In this document: positions 18,781-27,397 of the stretch, piece by piece
Layout: the number at the start of each line of letters is the position of its first letter
Position numbering within the stretch: position 1 is the stretch's first letter
DNA from: Terrisporobacter vanillatitrophus
GTDB lineage: Bacteria > Bacillota > Clostridia > Peptostreptococcales > Peptostreptococcaceae
Assembly (NCBI RefSeq): GCF_051148895.1
Contig: NZ_CP154625.1
Location: 2,728,001-2,792,000 of the forward strand
Length of the DNA: 64,000 nucleotides
Direction of reading: 5' to 3'
Notes under the pieces: generated by a model
What the model saw: the letters and a program-made list of their open reading frames with translations, nothing else
Told to the model about the DNA's origin: nothing
The model's database searches: none
Program-made: the position numbers and the translations under genes

Positions 18781-19968
18781 TTAATTTTGTGCTTGTAAAT
18801 AAGTTTGATATAAAGGTGATAATCCTCTAAGTCTTTCAATTATTTTTGGTAGATTTTCTAATATATAATCTATATCATCTTCAGTTGTAAAATCTCCCAC
18901 AGTAAGTCTTAAAGAACCATGTGCCCATTCATGAGTTAATCCTATTGCCATTAATACATGAGATGGATCTAGAGATCCTGATGTACAAGCAGAACCACTT
19001 GAACCAGCTATTCCTACTTGATCTAATAATAGTAATATTCCCTCACCTTCTATAAATTCAAATGAGAAGTTTGCATTACCTGGTAATCTATCAGTTCTAT
19101 GACCATTTACTCTTGTATGAGGTATTCTCTCTAATACACCTTCTATAAGTTTTTCTCTAAGTCTTGTTAATTCTGTTACATGGTGTTCCATGTTTTCTTT
19201 AGCTATCTCTGCTGCTTTTCCATATCCTACTATTGCAGGTATATTTTCTGTACCAGCTCTTTTTTTCTTTTCTTGAGCTCCACCATGTATAAGGTTGTGT
19301 ATTCTTAAACCTTTTTTCATATATAAAGAACCAATCCCCTTTGGCCCATATATTTTATGAGAAGACATACTCATTAAGTCAACATCTATATCTTTAACAT
19401 CTACTGGTATATTACCAGCTGCTTGAACTGCATCTGTATGCATTAAAGCCCCATGTTCATGAGCTATTTTAGCTATTTCTTTTATAGGTTGTATTGTTCC
19501 TACTTCATTATTTGCATACATTATACTTACAAGTATAGTAGTATCTTTTATTTCTCTTTTTAATTGTTCTAAATCTACTTTTCCGTTCTCATCAACATCT
19601 AGATAAGTAACTTCAAATCCATGTACTTTTTGTAAATATTCACAAGTGTGAAGTATAGCATGATGTTCTATTTTACTTGTTATTATATGATTTCCTTTAT
19701 CTCTTCTTGCAAAAGCTGTTCCTTCTAAAGCCCAGTTATCACTTTCACTACCACCATTTGTGAAATATATTTCACTTGGATCTGCATTAATAAGTGATGC
19801 AACTTGTTTTCTAGATTTATCTAAAGCTGTTTTTGCTTCTCTCCCAAATAAGTGGAAACTTGAGGCATTTCCAAAGTAATCAGTTAAATATGGCATCATT
19901 TCGTCTAATACTTCTTTTTTTACTGGAGTAGTAGCTGAATAATCCATGTATAATCTTCTTTTTTCCAT
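18781..19968 (-). CDS. iscS: Cysteine desulfurase IscS/NifS
   Basis: This PLP enzyme releases sulfur from cysteine for Fe-S clusters and tRNA thiolation. The PLP-lysine motif SSHKIYGPKG (near residue 200), the substrate-contact region NNEVGTIQPI and the active-site cysteine loop GSSGSACTSGSLDPSHV (Cys near residue 325) are intact. The long cysteine loop places it in group I (IscS/NifS). The 395-aa length is standard. It lies between iscR (14 bp upstream) and iscU, in one operon with both. Confidence 0.96.
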   Translation of the reverse strand: MEKRRLYMDYSATTPVKKEVLDEMMPYLTDYFGNASSFHLFGREAKTALDKSRKQVASLINADPSEIYFTNGGSESDNWALEGTAFARRDKGNHIITSKIEHHAILHTCEYLQKVHGFEVTYLDVDENGKVDLEQLKREIKDTTILVSIMYANNEVGTIQPIKEIAKIAHEHGALMHTDAVQAAGNIPVDVKDIDVDLMSMSSHKIYGPKGIGSLYMKKGLRIHNLIHGGAQEKKKRAGTENIPAIVGYGKAAEIAKENMEHHVTELTRLREKLIEGVLERIPHTRVNGHRTDRLPGNANFSFEFIEGEGILLLLDQVGIAGSSGSACTSGSLDPSHVLMAIGLTHEWAHGSLRLTVGDFTTEDDIDYILENLPKIIERLRGLSPLYQTYLQAQN

Positions 19969-19982
19969 CGTAAACTCATCTC

Positions 19983-20444
19983 CTATTTTTTATTATTCAT
20001 TAACTCTGTTATATCAAATTCTTTTATGTTATTTCTTTTATTGTAGTCATCAACCATATCTTGTAGTGTAATTGAATTTAGTACGTCTTCAATCCCTTTT
20101 TTCAACTTTTCCCATACTAATTTGGTAGAACAATCATTTGCATTTTCACAAACGCCTTCATCTATAATACATTGAGAAAGTGCCACAGGGCCCTCAAGTA
20201 TAGTAAGTACATCACCTACAGTAACCTCATTAGGTGCTTTATTAAGAAGATATCCGCCTTGTGCTCCTCTTACACTAGTTATTAATTTTGACCTTTTTAA
20301 TGTAGAAAATATTTGTTCTAAATACTGCTCTGGTATTTTTTGTTTACTTGCAATTATGTTTAAAGGCATAGGACCTTCATTAACATGCAAAGATAATTCA
20401 AATATTGCCTTCAGTCCATATTTACCTTTAGTTGATAATTTCAT
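19983..20444 (-). CDS. iscR: Rrf2-family regulator IscR
   Basis: The protein (153 aa) is an Rrf2 winged-helix regulator with MKLSTKGKYGLKAIFELS at the start and a recognition region SVRGAQGGYLLNK. Three cysteines (CIIDEGVC then NDC) in the 95-110 region match the IscR-type [2Fe-2S] cluster site, so it probably senses Fe-S status and represses its own operon. As the first gene it is preceded by a near-consensus promoter (20507-20535) and a perfect inverted repeat at 20471-20495. Confidence 0.92.
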   Translation of the reverse strand: MKLSTKGKYGLKAIFELSLHVNEGPMPLNIIASKQKIPEQYLEQIFSTLKRSKLITSVRGAQGGYLLNKAPNEVTVGDVLTILEGPVALSQCIIDEGVCENANDCSTKLVWEKLKKGIEDVLNSITLQDMVDDYNKRNNIKEFDITELMNNKK

Positions 20445-20470
20445 TTTTTATCACCCTCTGTATCCAATAT

Positions 20471-20495
20471 AATTCATAGTAAACTTGTATGAATT
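20471..20495 (-). promoter_or_regulatory. Inverted repeat just downstream of the isc promoter, candidate IscR operator
   Basis: Perfect 8-bp arms AATTCATA and TATGAATT flank a 9-nt spacer. On the minus strand the repeat starts about 12 nt after the -10 box, across the first transcribed bases. It is well placed for autoregulation by the Rrf2 protein encoded next. Binding is inferred only from position. Confidence 0.6.
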
Positions 20496-20506
20496 ACTTT
20501 GATATC

Positions 20507-20535
20507 ATTGTATTATTTCCTACTATTTTTGTCAA
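20507..20535 (-). promoter_or_regulatory. SigA-type promoter of the isc operon
   Basis: On the minus strand TTGACA (20530-20535) and TACAAT (20507-20512) are separated by exactly 17 bp. Confidence 0.9.
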
Positions 20536-20608
20536 GATTATTTCTGACTATTTTTATCAGAATTAATTTCTTAACATTTAATGATACTTCATTTATACCC
20601 ATAAATAG

Positions 20609-20639
20609 AAAAAGATAACTTGAAAAATCAAATTATCTT
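20609..20639 (-). terminator. Intrinsic terminator after the GNAT gene
   Basis: Twelve-bp arms (20612-20623 with 20628-20639, one mismatch) and a 4-nt loop are followed by U-rich sequence on the minus strand, just after the stop of the GNAT gene. Confidence 0.75.
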
Positions 20640-20652
20640 CTTATAATTTTTT

Positions 20653-21426
20653 CTATTTTCGATATATACTCCAGTATCCAATTTGTTCAAATCCCAACAT
20701 TTTATAAATATCACCTGCTGCTTCATTATCACAAAACAAACATGGAATTTTGTTTTCCTCTAGTAATTCATTACAAATCTTTATTAAGCATTTGGTAGCA
20801 TAGCTTCTCTTTCTATATTTAGGGTGAGTACCCACCCCTATAATCATAGCATTATGTCTATTTTCTGAAGTTGTTTTAGCCATAGAAACTACTTTTCCTT
20901 CTCTTTCTATACAGTATCCTCTTCCAGTTTTTAAACTAGACTTAATATTATCTACTGTTGTGTCTTCAAATTCATCTATTTCTTCATATAATCTTACTAT
21001 TTTATTTAAATTACCAAACCTAATTTTTCTAAGCTTAATATTATCTTCTATGTACGGAGGTAGTAGATTTTTATTAATTAATTTAAAAATATTAACTTTT
21101 CTATATCTTTCTAAGTAAATCTTTGTTTCTAATTTTTCCAATGATTGTGATTTTCCGCAGACCTCTTCACAATTACTATCGTTTATAAATTCTGCAAAAT
21201 CATCTACATTAAACTTATCATAAGCATAAAATATAATAAATTCAAAACATTTTAGTAAAATACCTTCAATTTCTCCTTCTTCATTTATTCCACCATAAAT
21301 GCTAAAAAAATAACTATCATAGCCATATCTTTCAATATCACTTAATAAAAATATATTCACTTCTCTTTCTTTGTGCAAATATTCAATAACTTTCTTATGA
21401 TAAGTACTATTTAGTCTTTGAATCAT
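20653..21426 (-). CDS. GNAT-family N-acetyltransferase
   Basis: The C-terminal half (about residues 130-257) is a GNAT domain: the acetyl-CoA loop region GVGTHPKYRKRSYATKCL and the terminal GDIYKMLGFEQIGYWSIYRK are characteristic. The N-terminal 120 residues are a second, degenerate GNAT-like half, as in FR47-like proteins. The substrate is unknown. The open frame continues 30 codons upstream, but GGGGG stands 7 nt before the ATG at 21426, which I take as the start. The gene stands alone between the isc promoter and a divergent small gene. Confidence 0.85.
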   Translation of the reverse strand: MIQRLNSTYHKKVIEYLHKEREVNIFLLSDIERYGYDSYFFSIYGGINEEGEIEGILLKCFEFIIFYAYDKFNVDDFAEFINDSNCEEVCGKSQSLEKLETKIYLERYRKVNIFKLINKNLLPPYIEDNIKLRKIRFGNLNKIVRLYEEIDEFEDTTVDNIKSSLKTGRGYCIEREGKVVSMAKTTSENRHNAMIIGVGTHPKYRKRSYATKCLIKICNELLEENKIPCLFCDNEAAGDIYKMLGFEQIGYWSIYRK

Positions 21427-21651
21427 TAACATTCCCCCTGATATATAACCATCATTTATTAAAATTACTAAAAACTCCTCAATATTAATCATAAGTTTAT
21501 TTAATTTCACTTGCAATTAAAAATTGTACTTACTAATATATATAGTTAAATAATTAATTTTTTATGATTTTTTACTGGTAATCTTTTATAAGAATTTTAA
21601 ATCATTTAAAACAAATAATAATCTTATAAATATGCAAAAGGATGTGTTAAA

Positions 21652-21867
21652 ATGACTGACAAAAAAAGACCTAGCACAAAAAAAATGAAAGATTACGAAA
21701 ATGAGAAGTTAGAAATATCTAGCGAATTAGGAACAATTAATATGAATGATGTACAAGTAAATGTTAAAATAGCTGCCCAAGATGAAGCAAAATATAGCAG
21801 TAAAACTACTACAAAACAACACAACTTAAATAACCAAATGAAAACTACACCTCACGAAAAAGTATAG
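21652..21867 (+). CDS. Small hydrophilic orphan protein (71 aa)
   Basis: I do not recognise this protein. It is Lys/Thr/Asn-rich, has no hydrophobic segment and no cysteine, and is probably largely disordered. AAAGGATG lies before the ATG, and a strong bidirectional terminator follows the stop, so it looks like a real monocistronic plus-strand gene in an otherwise minus-strand region. A sporulation or spore-coat type small protein is one possibility, but nothing specific supports it. Confidence 0.55.
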   Translation: MTDKKRPSTKKMKDYENEKLEISSELGTINMNDVQVNVKIAAQDEAKYSSKTTTKQHNLNNQMKTTPHEKV

Positions 21868-21882
21868 TTAAATATTACCGAC

Positions 21883-21927
21883 AAAATAAAAAACAAATAT
21901 ACCATTGGCATATTTGTTTTTTATTTT
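21883..21927. terminator. Bidirectional terminator between the 71-aa gene and rarA
   Basis: Near-perfect arms of about 18 bp (from 21883 and to 21927) are A-rich on one side and T-rich on the other, so the hairpin has a U-tail in both directions. It serves the convergent small gene and rarA and includes the rarA stop. Confidence 0.88.
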
Positions 21928-23207
21928 GATTTATTTTTAATTAATTCCCAATAATTTTGGAATGCACTTTCATTTTTATTTTTACCATGCACATAATATT
22001 TTTTATCTTTTATTGCATCTGGTAAATACTGTTGCTCTACATAATGATTTTCAAAGTTATGAGGAAATTTATATTCAACACCTCTACCTAATTTTTTTGC
22101 ACCAGCATAATGAGCATCTTTTAGATGGTTTGGTATTTCTCCTGTTTCAATATTATCCAAATCGTGCAAAGCCATATCTATGGCATTAATTGCCGAATTA
22201 GACTTAGGACATTGTGCCAGATATATAGTTGCTTGTGCTAGAGGTATACGTGCTTCTGGAAAACCTAATTGAAGAGCTGCTGAAACACAAGCCTCAGTTA
22301 TAGTTATAGCTTGAGGCACTGCCAAACCCACATCTTCACTGGCAACACATAATAATCTTCTTGTTATTGATTGAAGATCTCCTGCTTTTATTAATCTTGC
22401 TAAATAATGAATTGCTCCATCAGCATCTGAGCCTCTTAATGATTTATGAAAAGCTGACAATATAGAATATCCATCATCTCCACCTTTATCATAATTTAAC
22501 ATTTTTACAGAAGAGCAATTTATAACATCATCTAGTGTTACTGTCACTGAGTTATTGAGAATGTCTATTCCCACGTTAAAAACTAACTCTAATTTATTTA
22601 AAGCACTTCTCATATCACCATTGCAAGTATCTGCAATATACTCCAAAGCCTTATCTTCTATGTGAATACTCTCATATGAATATAAACTTTTCATTTTATT
22701 TACAGTCCTATTTAGACCTTTTAATATATCACTTTTTACAATAGGCTTAAATTCAAATATTGTACTTCTACTTAAAATTGCCTTATATACTACGAAATAT
22801 GGATTATCTGCAGTACTAGCTATTAACGTGACTGAGCCATCTTCTATTACTTCTAATAAAGATTGCTGCTGTTTACGGTTAAGGGCTTGTATTTCATCAA
22901 GCATTAAAAGTATACCGTTGTAAGAAAACAAATCTTGTTTATTTGCATCAATTACTTCTTTTATTTCTTTAACTCCACAATTTACAGCATTAAGCTTTAC
23001 ATATTTTTTATTGGTACAATTCGCTATAATGTTTGCAAGTGTTGTTTTCCCTGTACCTGGAGGACCATACAATATCATATTTGGAATAGTATTATTATCT
23101 AATAATTTATTTATAATTTTCCCTTTGCCAATTATATGAGATTGTCCTACCATATCATCTAAGTTTTTAGGACGTAATTTATCTGCTAAAGGTTGCATAT
23201 CTTCCAC
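21921..23207 (-). CDS. rarA: Replication-associated recombination protein RarA/MgsA (AAA+ ATPase)
   Basis: RarA is a clamp-loader-like AAA+ ATPase that acts at stalled replication forks. Walker A GPPGTGKTTLAN (near residue 50), Walker B LLMLDEIQALN, and the sensor/arginine region AILSRSTIFEF are present, followed by the helical tetramerisation domain with SDADGAIHYLARLI and HYAGAKKLGRG. The 428-aa length is usual. It is monocistronic, separated from codY upstream by a terminator. Confidence 0.95.
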   Translation of the reverse strand: MEDMQPLADKLRPKNLDDMVGQSHIIGKGKIINKLLDNNTIPNMILYGPPGTGKTTLANIIANCTNKKYVKLNAVNCGVKEIKEVIDANKQDLFSYNGILLMLDEIQALNRKQQQSLLEVIEDGSVTLIASTADNPYFVVYKAILSRSTIFEFKPIVKSDILKGLNRTVNKMKSLYSYESIHIEDKALEYIADTCNGDMRSALNKLELVFNVGIDILNNSVTVTLDDVINCSSVKMLNYDKGGDDGYSILSAFHKSLRGSDADGAIHYLARLIKAGDLQSITRRLLCVASEDVGLAVPQAITITEACVSAALQLGFPEARIPLAQATIYLAQCPKSNSAINAIDMALHDLDNIETGEIPNHLKDAHYAGAKKLGRGVEYKFPHNFENHYVEQQYLPDAIKDKKYYVHGKNKNESAFQNYWELIKNKSK

Positions 23208-23218
23208 TCCTTTATATG

Positions 23219-23250
23219 TAAAAAAGGTATCTTATAAAGATACCTTTTTT
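23219..23250. terminator. Terminator of codY (bidirectional)
   Basis: Perfect 13-bp arms (23221-23233 with 23237-23249) have A-runs on one side and T-runs on the other. The hairpin lies directly after the codY stop. Confidence 0.9.
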
Positions 23251-24036
23251 CTAATAATTACTTCTTACTTTTTTAAGTTCTGGTATTAACTTATCATTAA
23301 GAATTTTTATATGAGTCCCCTTCATCCCTAAAGATCTAGACTCAATCACCCCTGCACTTTCAAATTTTCTAAGGGCATTTACAATTACTGATCTTGTTAT
23401 TCCAACTCTGTCAGCAATTCTACTAGCAACAAGTAAACCTTCACTTCCTTCTAATTCTTTGAAAATATGCTCAACTGCTTCTAGTTCTGAGTAAGATAAT
23501 GTTCCTATAGCCATTTGAACTATTGCAGTTTTTCTCATTTCTTCTTCCATTTCTTCACTAAGTCCTCTTAGAACTTCCATACCTATTACTGTAGCACTAT
23601 ACTCAGATATAACTAAGTCATCGTCTGTAAATATATCATTATATCTTGATATTACTAGTGTACCAAGTCTTTGTCCACTTCCTAGTATAGGAACAATTGT
23701 AGTATATTTTTCTAATCTTCCTTGCTCATATGGAAATACATCTAATACTTTCTCTCCTGTTAGGTTTTCCAATGTTTCATTAATTTTTAAAACACTATCA
23801 GTATAAGCTTTAGGGAAAACTTGTAACTTAGTTTCTTCATCTTCTATAACAGAACTATCTTGAATATCTGTTAAATAAAGTCCTATTACTTTTCCTTTTG
23901 CACTTATAACATATATATTAGCATCTAATACTTCCCCTAATGTTTCTGCTAATAAATTAAATGATACACTACTACCTCCGCTTGTTTGAAGAGTTTTATT
24001 GATTCTTCTTGTCTTTTGTAATACTTCACTTGCCAT
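23251..24036 (-). CDS. codY: Global nutritional regulator CodY
   Basis: CodY senses branched-chain amino acids and GTP and represses stationary-phase and virulence genes in Firmicutes. The 261-aa protein has the N-terminal GAF domain with SSVSFNLLAETLGEVLDAN and the C-terminal winged helix with ASRIADRVGITRSVIVNALRK near residues 203-222 and SRSLGMKGTHIKIL at the end. AAGGAGATGA precedes the ATG. It lies downstream of topA-dprA-comM, a conserved order, but has its own promoter and terminator. Confidence 0.97.
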   Translation of the reverse strand: MASEVLQKTRRINKTLQTSGGSSVSFNLLAETLGEVLDANIYVISAKGKVIGLYLTDIQDSSVIEDEETKLQVFPKAYTDSVLKINETLENLTGEKVLDVFPYEQGRLEKYTTIVPILGSGQRLGTLVISRYNDIFTDDDLVISEYSATVIGMEVLRGLSEEMEEEMRKTAIVQMAIGTLSYSELEAVEHIFKELEGSEGLLVASRIADRVGITRSVIVNALRKFESAGVIESRSLGMKGTHIKILNDKLIPELKKVRSNY

Positions 24037-24120
24037 TTAATCATCTCCTTAACAAAGTTTAAGGTTTCAAGAATTTAATATTCTCTAGTTTCCTAGTCAT
24101 TTACTTATTTTACCTATTTC

Positions 24121-24149
24121 ATTCTAACACAAAAATGTACACTAAACAA
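24121..24149 (-). promoter_or_regulatory. Candidate SigA promoter of codY
   Basis: On the minus strand TTGTTT (24144-24149) and TAGAAT (24121-24126) have a 17-bp spacer. The predicted leader is about 75 nt. Confidence 0.7.
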
Positions 24150-24193
24150 TAAATTGTTTATATTTTTGCCAATATTCTGTCATCTCCATAATT

Positions 24194-26269
24194 TTATTCT
24201 AAAATTCTTCCTTCAGCCTTACATTCTTTATTAGAACATACCTCTTTTGTCTCATTTTTTGTTTGTTTTTCTACCATGTAAGAACCACATTCTTTACAAA
24301 TTTCGCCCGTAGGTTTGTACCAACTTATAAAATCACACTCTGGATAATTTGAACATCCATAAAAAGCCTTACCTTTTTTAGATTTTCTAAGAATAATCTC
24401 TCCTTCTTTACACTTAGGACATTTTACTCCTACCTTATTAACCAATGGTTTTGTATTTTTACAATCTGGATAATTCTTACATGCCATAAATTTACCAAAT
24501 CTACCGTATTTAATAACCATGTTTGAGCCACATAGTTCACAAATTTCATCAGTTTCTTCATCCATGTTAATTTTTTCAATTTTTTCTTTAGCTTCTTCTA
24601 TGGCTTCTTTTAAAGGCTCATAAAATTCACCAACAACATTCTTCCACCTGATATCGCCTTCTTCTATTTCATCTAATTTACTTTCCATCTTAACAGTAAA
24701 GTCAACATCAATAAATTTTTGGAAGTTTATATTTAAAATATCAGTTACTATCATACCTAACTCTGTTGGATGTAAACTAGTCCCTTGTTTTTCAACATAA
24801 CCTCTATTTAGTATTGTTGTTATTGTCGGAGCGTAAGTACTAGGTCTACCTATACCAAGTTCTTCTAAAGTTTTTACCAAGCTAGCCTCAGTAAATCTTG
24901 CTGGTGGCTGAGTAAAGTGTTGAGAAGGTATAAATTGATTTACTTCTAACTCATCACTTTCCTTTATTGGAGGTAAAATTTTATCTTCTCGTTCTGTAAA
25001 ATTATAAATCTTAGTATATCCATCAAATTTCATTACTGAACCTGTTGCTCTAAATAATGCATTTCCTATTTTGCAATCTACATTTAAAACATCGAATAAA
25101 GAGTCTTCCATCTGACTAGCTACAAATCTTCTCCAAATCAAATTGTAAAGCTTATATTGATCTTTACTTAATGAACTTTTTACACTATCTGGTGTTCTAA
25201 GTACTGAAGTTGGTCTAATAGCTTCATGGGCATCTTGTACTTTTTTCTTTTCTTTATTTTCTTTTTTGTCAGTATTTACTTTATAGTAGTTTTCTCCTAA
25301 TTCTTCAAAGATATATGATTTTGACTTTTCCTTAGCTTCTTCAGAAATTCTTTTTGAATCTGTTCTTATGTATGATATAAGACCTACGGTTCCTTCTCCT
25401 TCAATATCCACACCTTCGTATAATTCTTGAGCTATTATCATTGTCTTTTTAGTTGTAAAAGATAATTTATTAGCTGCATCTTGTTGAAGTACACTAGTTG
25501 TAAACGGCTTTGGAGCAGACTTCCTTCTGGTTTTTGATTCAATTTTTTCTACTATTAATTTTCCATTTTTTATATCATCTAAAACTTTATTCACTTCTTC
25601 TTCATTATTTAAATCTATTTTTTCATTGTTAAATGATATAAATTTAAATAATACAATTTCTCCATCTTGAGTTTTTCCTTCAATTTCTAAAGTCCAATAT
25701 TCTTTAGGTACAAATTCATTAATTTCTCTTTCTCTTTCACATATTAATTTTGTTGTTACTGATTGTACCCTACCTGCACTAAGACCTTTTCTTACTTTTG
25801 CCCAAAGGATAGGACTTATTTGATATCCTAAAAGTCTATCTAATACTCTCCTTGCTTGTTGAGCATCTACAAGTTTTAAATCTATGTTTCTAGGACTTTT
25901 TATAGCTTTCTTGATAGCATCTTTTGTTATCTCATTGAATTCTATTCTACATTCATCATTTTCGTCAATACCAAGTATATATGCTAAATGCCAAGAAATT
26001 GCTTCTCCTTCTCTATCAGGGTCTGTTGCCAGATATACTTTCTTAGATTTTTTAGCTTCTTTTTTTAATTCTTTTATTAAATCACCTTTACCTCTGATAT
26101 TAATATATCTAGGTTCAAAATCGTTATCTATATCAACACCTAAAGTACTTTTAGGTAAATCTCTAACATGACCAACTGAAGCCTTTACAGTATAATGGCT
26201 TTTTCCTAAGAATTTTTCTATTGTTTTAGCTTTTGCAGGCGATTCCACAATTACCAATGTTTTCGCCAT
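24194..26269 (-). CDS. topA: DNA topoisomerase I
   Basis: Type IA topoisomerase relaxes negative supercoils. The Toprim domain opens with VIVESPAKAKTIEKFLG and has the acidic DPDREGEAI; the catalytic tyrosine is in SYIRTDSKRI (near residue 304). The C-terminus has three four-Cys zinc-ribbon repeats (from about residue 570). The 691-aa length is normal. The ATG at 26269 has GGGGGTG upstream; the in-frame GTG two codons earlier is less likely. It follows dprA by 27 bp. Confidence 0.97.
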   Translation of the reverse strand: MAKTLVIVESPAKAKTIEKFLGKSHYTVKASVGHVRDLPKSTLGVDIDNDFEPRYINIRGKGDLIKELKKEAKKSKKVYLATDPDREGEAISWHLAYILGIDENDECRIEFNEITKDAIKKAIKSPRNIDLKLVDAQQARRVLDRLLGYQISPILWAKVRKGLSAGRVQSVTTKLICEREREINEFVPKEYWTLEIEGKTQDGEIVLFKFISFNNEKIDLNNEEEVNKVLDDIKNGKLIVEKIESKTRRKSAPKPFTTSVLQQDAANKLSFTTKKTMIIAQELYEGVDIEGEGTVGLISYIRTDSKRISEEAKEKSKSYIFEELGENYYKVNTDKKENKEKKKVQDAHEAIRPTSVLRTPDSVKSSLSKDQYKLYNLIWRRFVASQMEDSLFDVLNVDCKIGNALFRATGSVMKFDGYTKIYNFTEREDKILPPIKESDELEVNQFIPSQHFTQPPARFTEASLVKTLEELGIGRPSTYAPTITTILNRGYVEKQGTSLHPTELGMIVTDILNINFQKFIDVDFTVKMESKLDEIEEGDIRWKNVVGEFYEPLKEAIEEAKEKIEKINMDEETDEICELCGSNMVIKYGRFGKFMACKNYPDCKNTKPLVNKVGVKCPKCKEGEIILRKSKKGKAFYGCSNYPECDFISWYKPTGEICKECGSYMVEKQTKNETKEVCSNKECKAEGRILE

Positions 26270-26296
26270 TTTCACACCCCCACCATTAAATTATTT

Positions 26297-27394
26297 TTAG
26301 TTTATACTAAACATTTTATTATTCATTTCAACAACTAAGTCTCTTAGTAACAATTCATTTATGATAGTATTTACATTTTTAATATCAATACCAGTAGTAT
26401 CACAAATTTCATTAATTTGCAACATACCTTGTCTTTTTATAACCTCAATTATTTTTAATGCTTCATTATTTAAATCCTTAATATCATATTCTATACTATT
26501 TTTATTATTATTAAAACCACTATTATTATATTCATTTAAAATGTCATCAATATTTTCTATTAATTTTGCACCTTCTTTAATTATTTTATGACAACCTTTG
26601 CTTAAATCTGAATCAATACCACCAGGAACTGCAAATATATTTTTACCTTGATCTAATCCTAAATCAGCAGTAATTAATGCACCACTTTTTTCTCCTGCTT
26701 CTACAACAATAATACCATCACTTATTCCACTAATAATTCTATTTCTACATGGAAAATTTCCTCGAGTTGTAATATGTCCTACGTTGTACTCTGATAAAAT
26801 TAATCCTCCATCTTCTAAAATGTCATTAGCAAGTGGTTCATTAGTTGATGGTCTAATATTATCTAAAGATGATGCTAAGACTGCTATGGTCTTACCTCTT
26901 CCCTTTATACACCCTCTATGACAGCAAGAGTCTATTCCTAATGCAAGTCCACTTATTATATTAATATTTTGCTCAGATAATTCATAACTAATACGATGTG
27001 CACAATTCATTCCGTATGGCGTAGGTTTTCTAGATCCTACCATTGCTATATTTAAATTATTATTTATTATGGACAAATCCCCTTTATAAAATAATAATAA
27101 AGGAGAACTATAAATATTTCTAAGTTTTTCTGGATATTCTTTGTCTTCTATACAAATATACTGAATAGAGTTTTTATATAATTTTTCCTTAATTTCATCT
27201 AAATTGAAACGACTAATATATTTTACTAGATTTTCTTTAATATTTAAACTTATATTTTTTAAATTATATATATCTTTTTCACTAAGATTTATAATTTCCT
27301 CTACACTACCCACTTCATTAAGTATTTTACCAAGAGTTATGGTGCTTAATCCTTTTATTGATTTTATGCATAAATAAATATCCCTTTTATTCAT
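26297..27394 (-). CDS. dprA: DNA processing protein DprA
   Basis: DprA loads RecA onto incoming single-stranded DNA in transformation. The Rossmann-like core contains VGSRKPTPYG, SGLALGIDSCCHRG and LSEYNVGHITTRGNFPCRNRIISG. An N-terminal helix-hairpin region (1-65) and a C-terminal winged helix (about 305-365) complete the usual 365-aa architecture. It lies 3 bp after comM and 27 bp before topA. Together with comM it suggests retained competence-type machinery, though no uptake genes are in the window. Confidence 0.95.
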   Translation of the reverse strand: MNKRDIYLCIKSIKGLSTITLGKILNEVGSVEEIINLSEKDIYNLKNISLNIKENLVKYISRFNLDEIKEKLYKNSIQYICIEDKEYPEKLRNIYSSPLLLFYKGDLSIINNNLNIAMVGSRKPTPYGMNCAHRISYELSEQNINIISGLALGIDSCCHRGCIKGRGKTIAVLASSLDNIRPSTNEPLANDILEDGGLILSEYNVGHITTRGNFPCRNRIISGISDGIIVVEAGEKSGALITADLGLDQGKNIFAVPGGIDSDLSKGCHKIIKEGAKLIENIDDILNEYNNSGFNNNKNSIEYDIKDLNNEALKIIEVIKRQGMLQINEICDTTGIDIKNVNTIINELLLRDLVVEMNNKMFSIN

Positions 27395-27397
27395 AAT

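Noticed and set aside
21883..21927. Possible mobile-element inverted end
   Set aside because: It is a single terminator hairpin with no transposase, no matching partner end and no target duplication.
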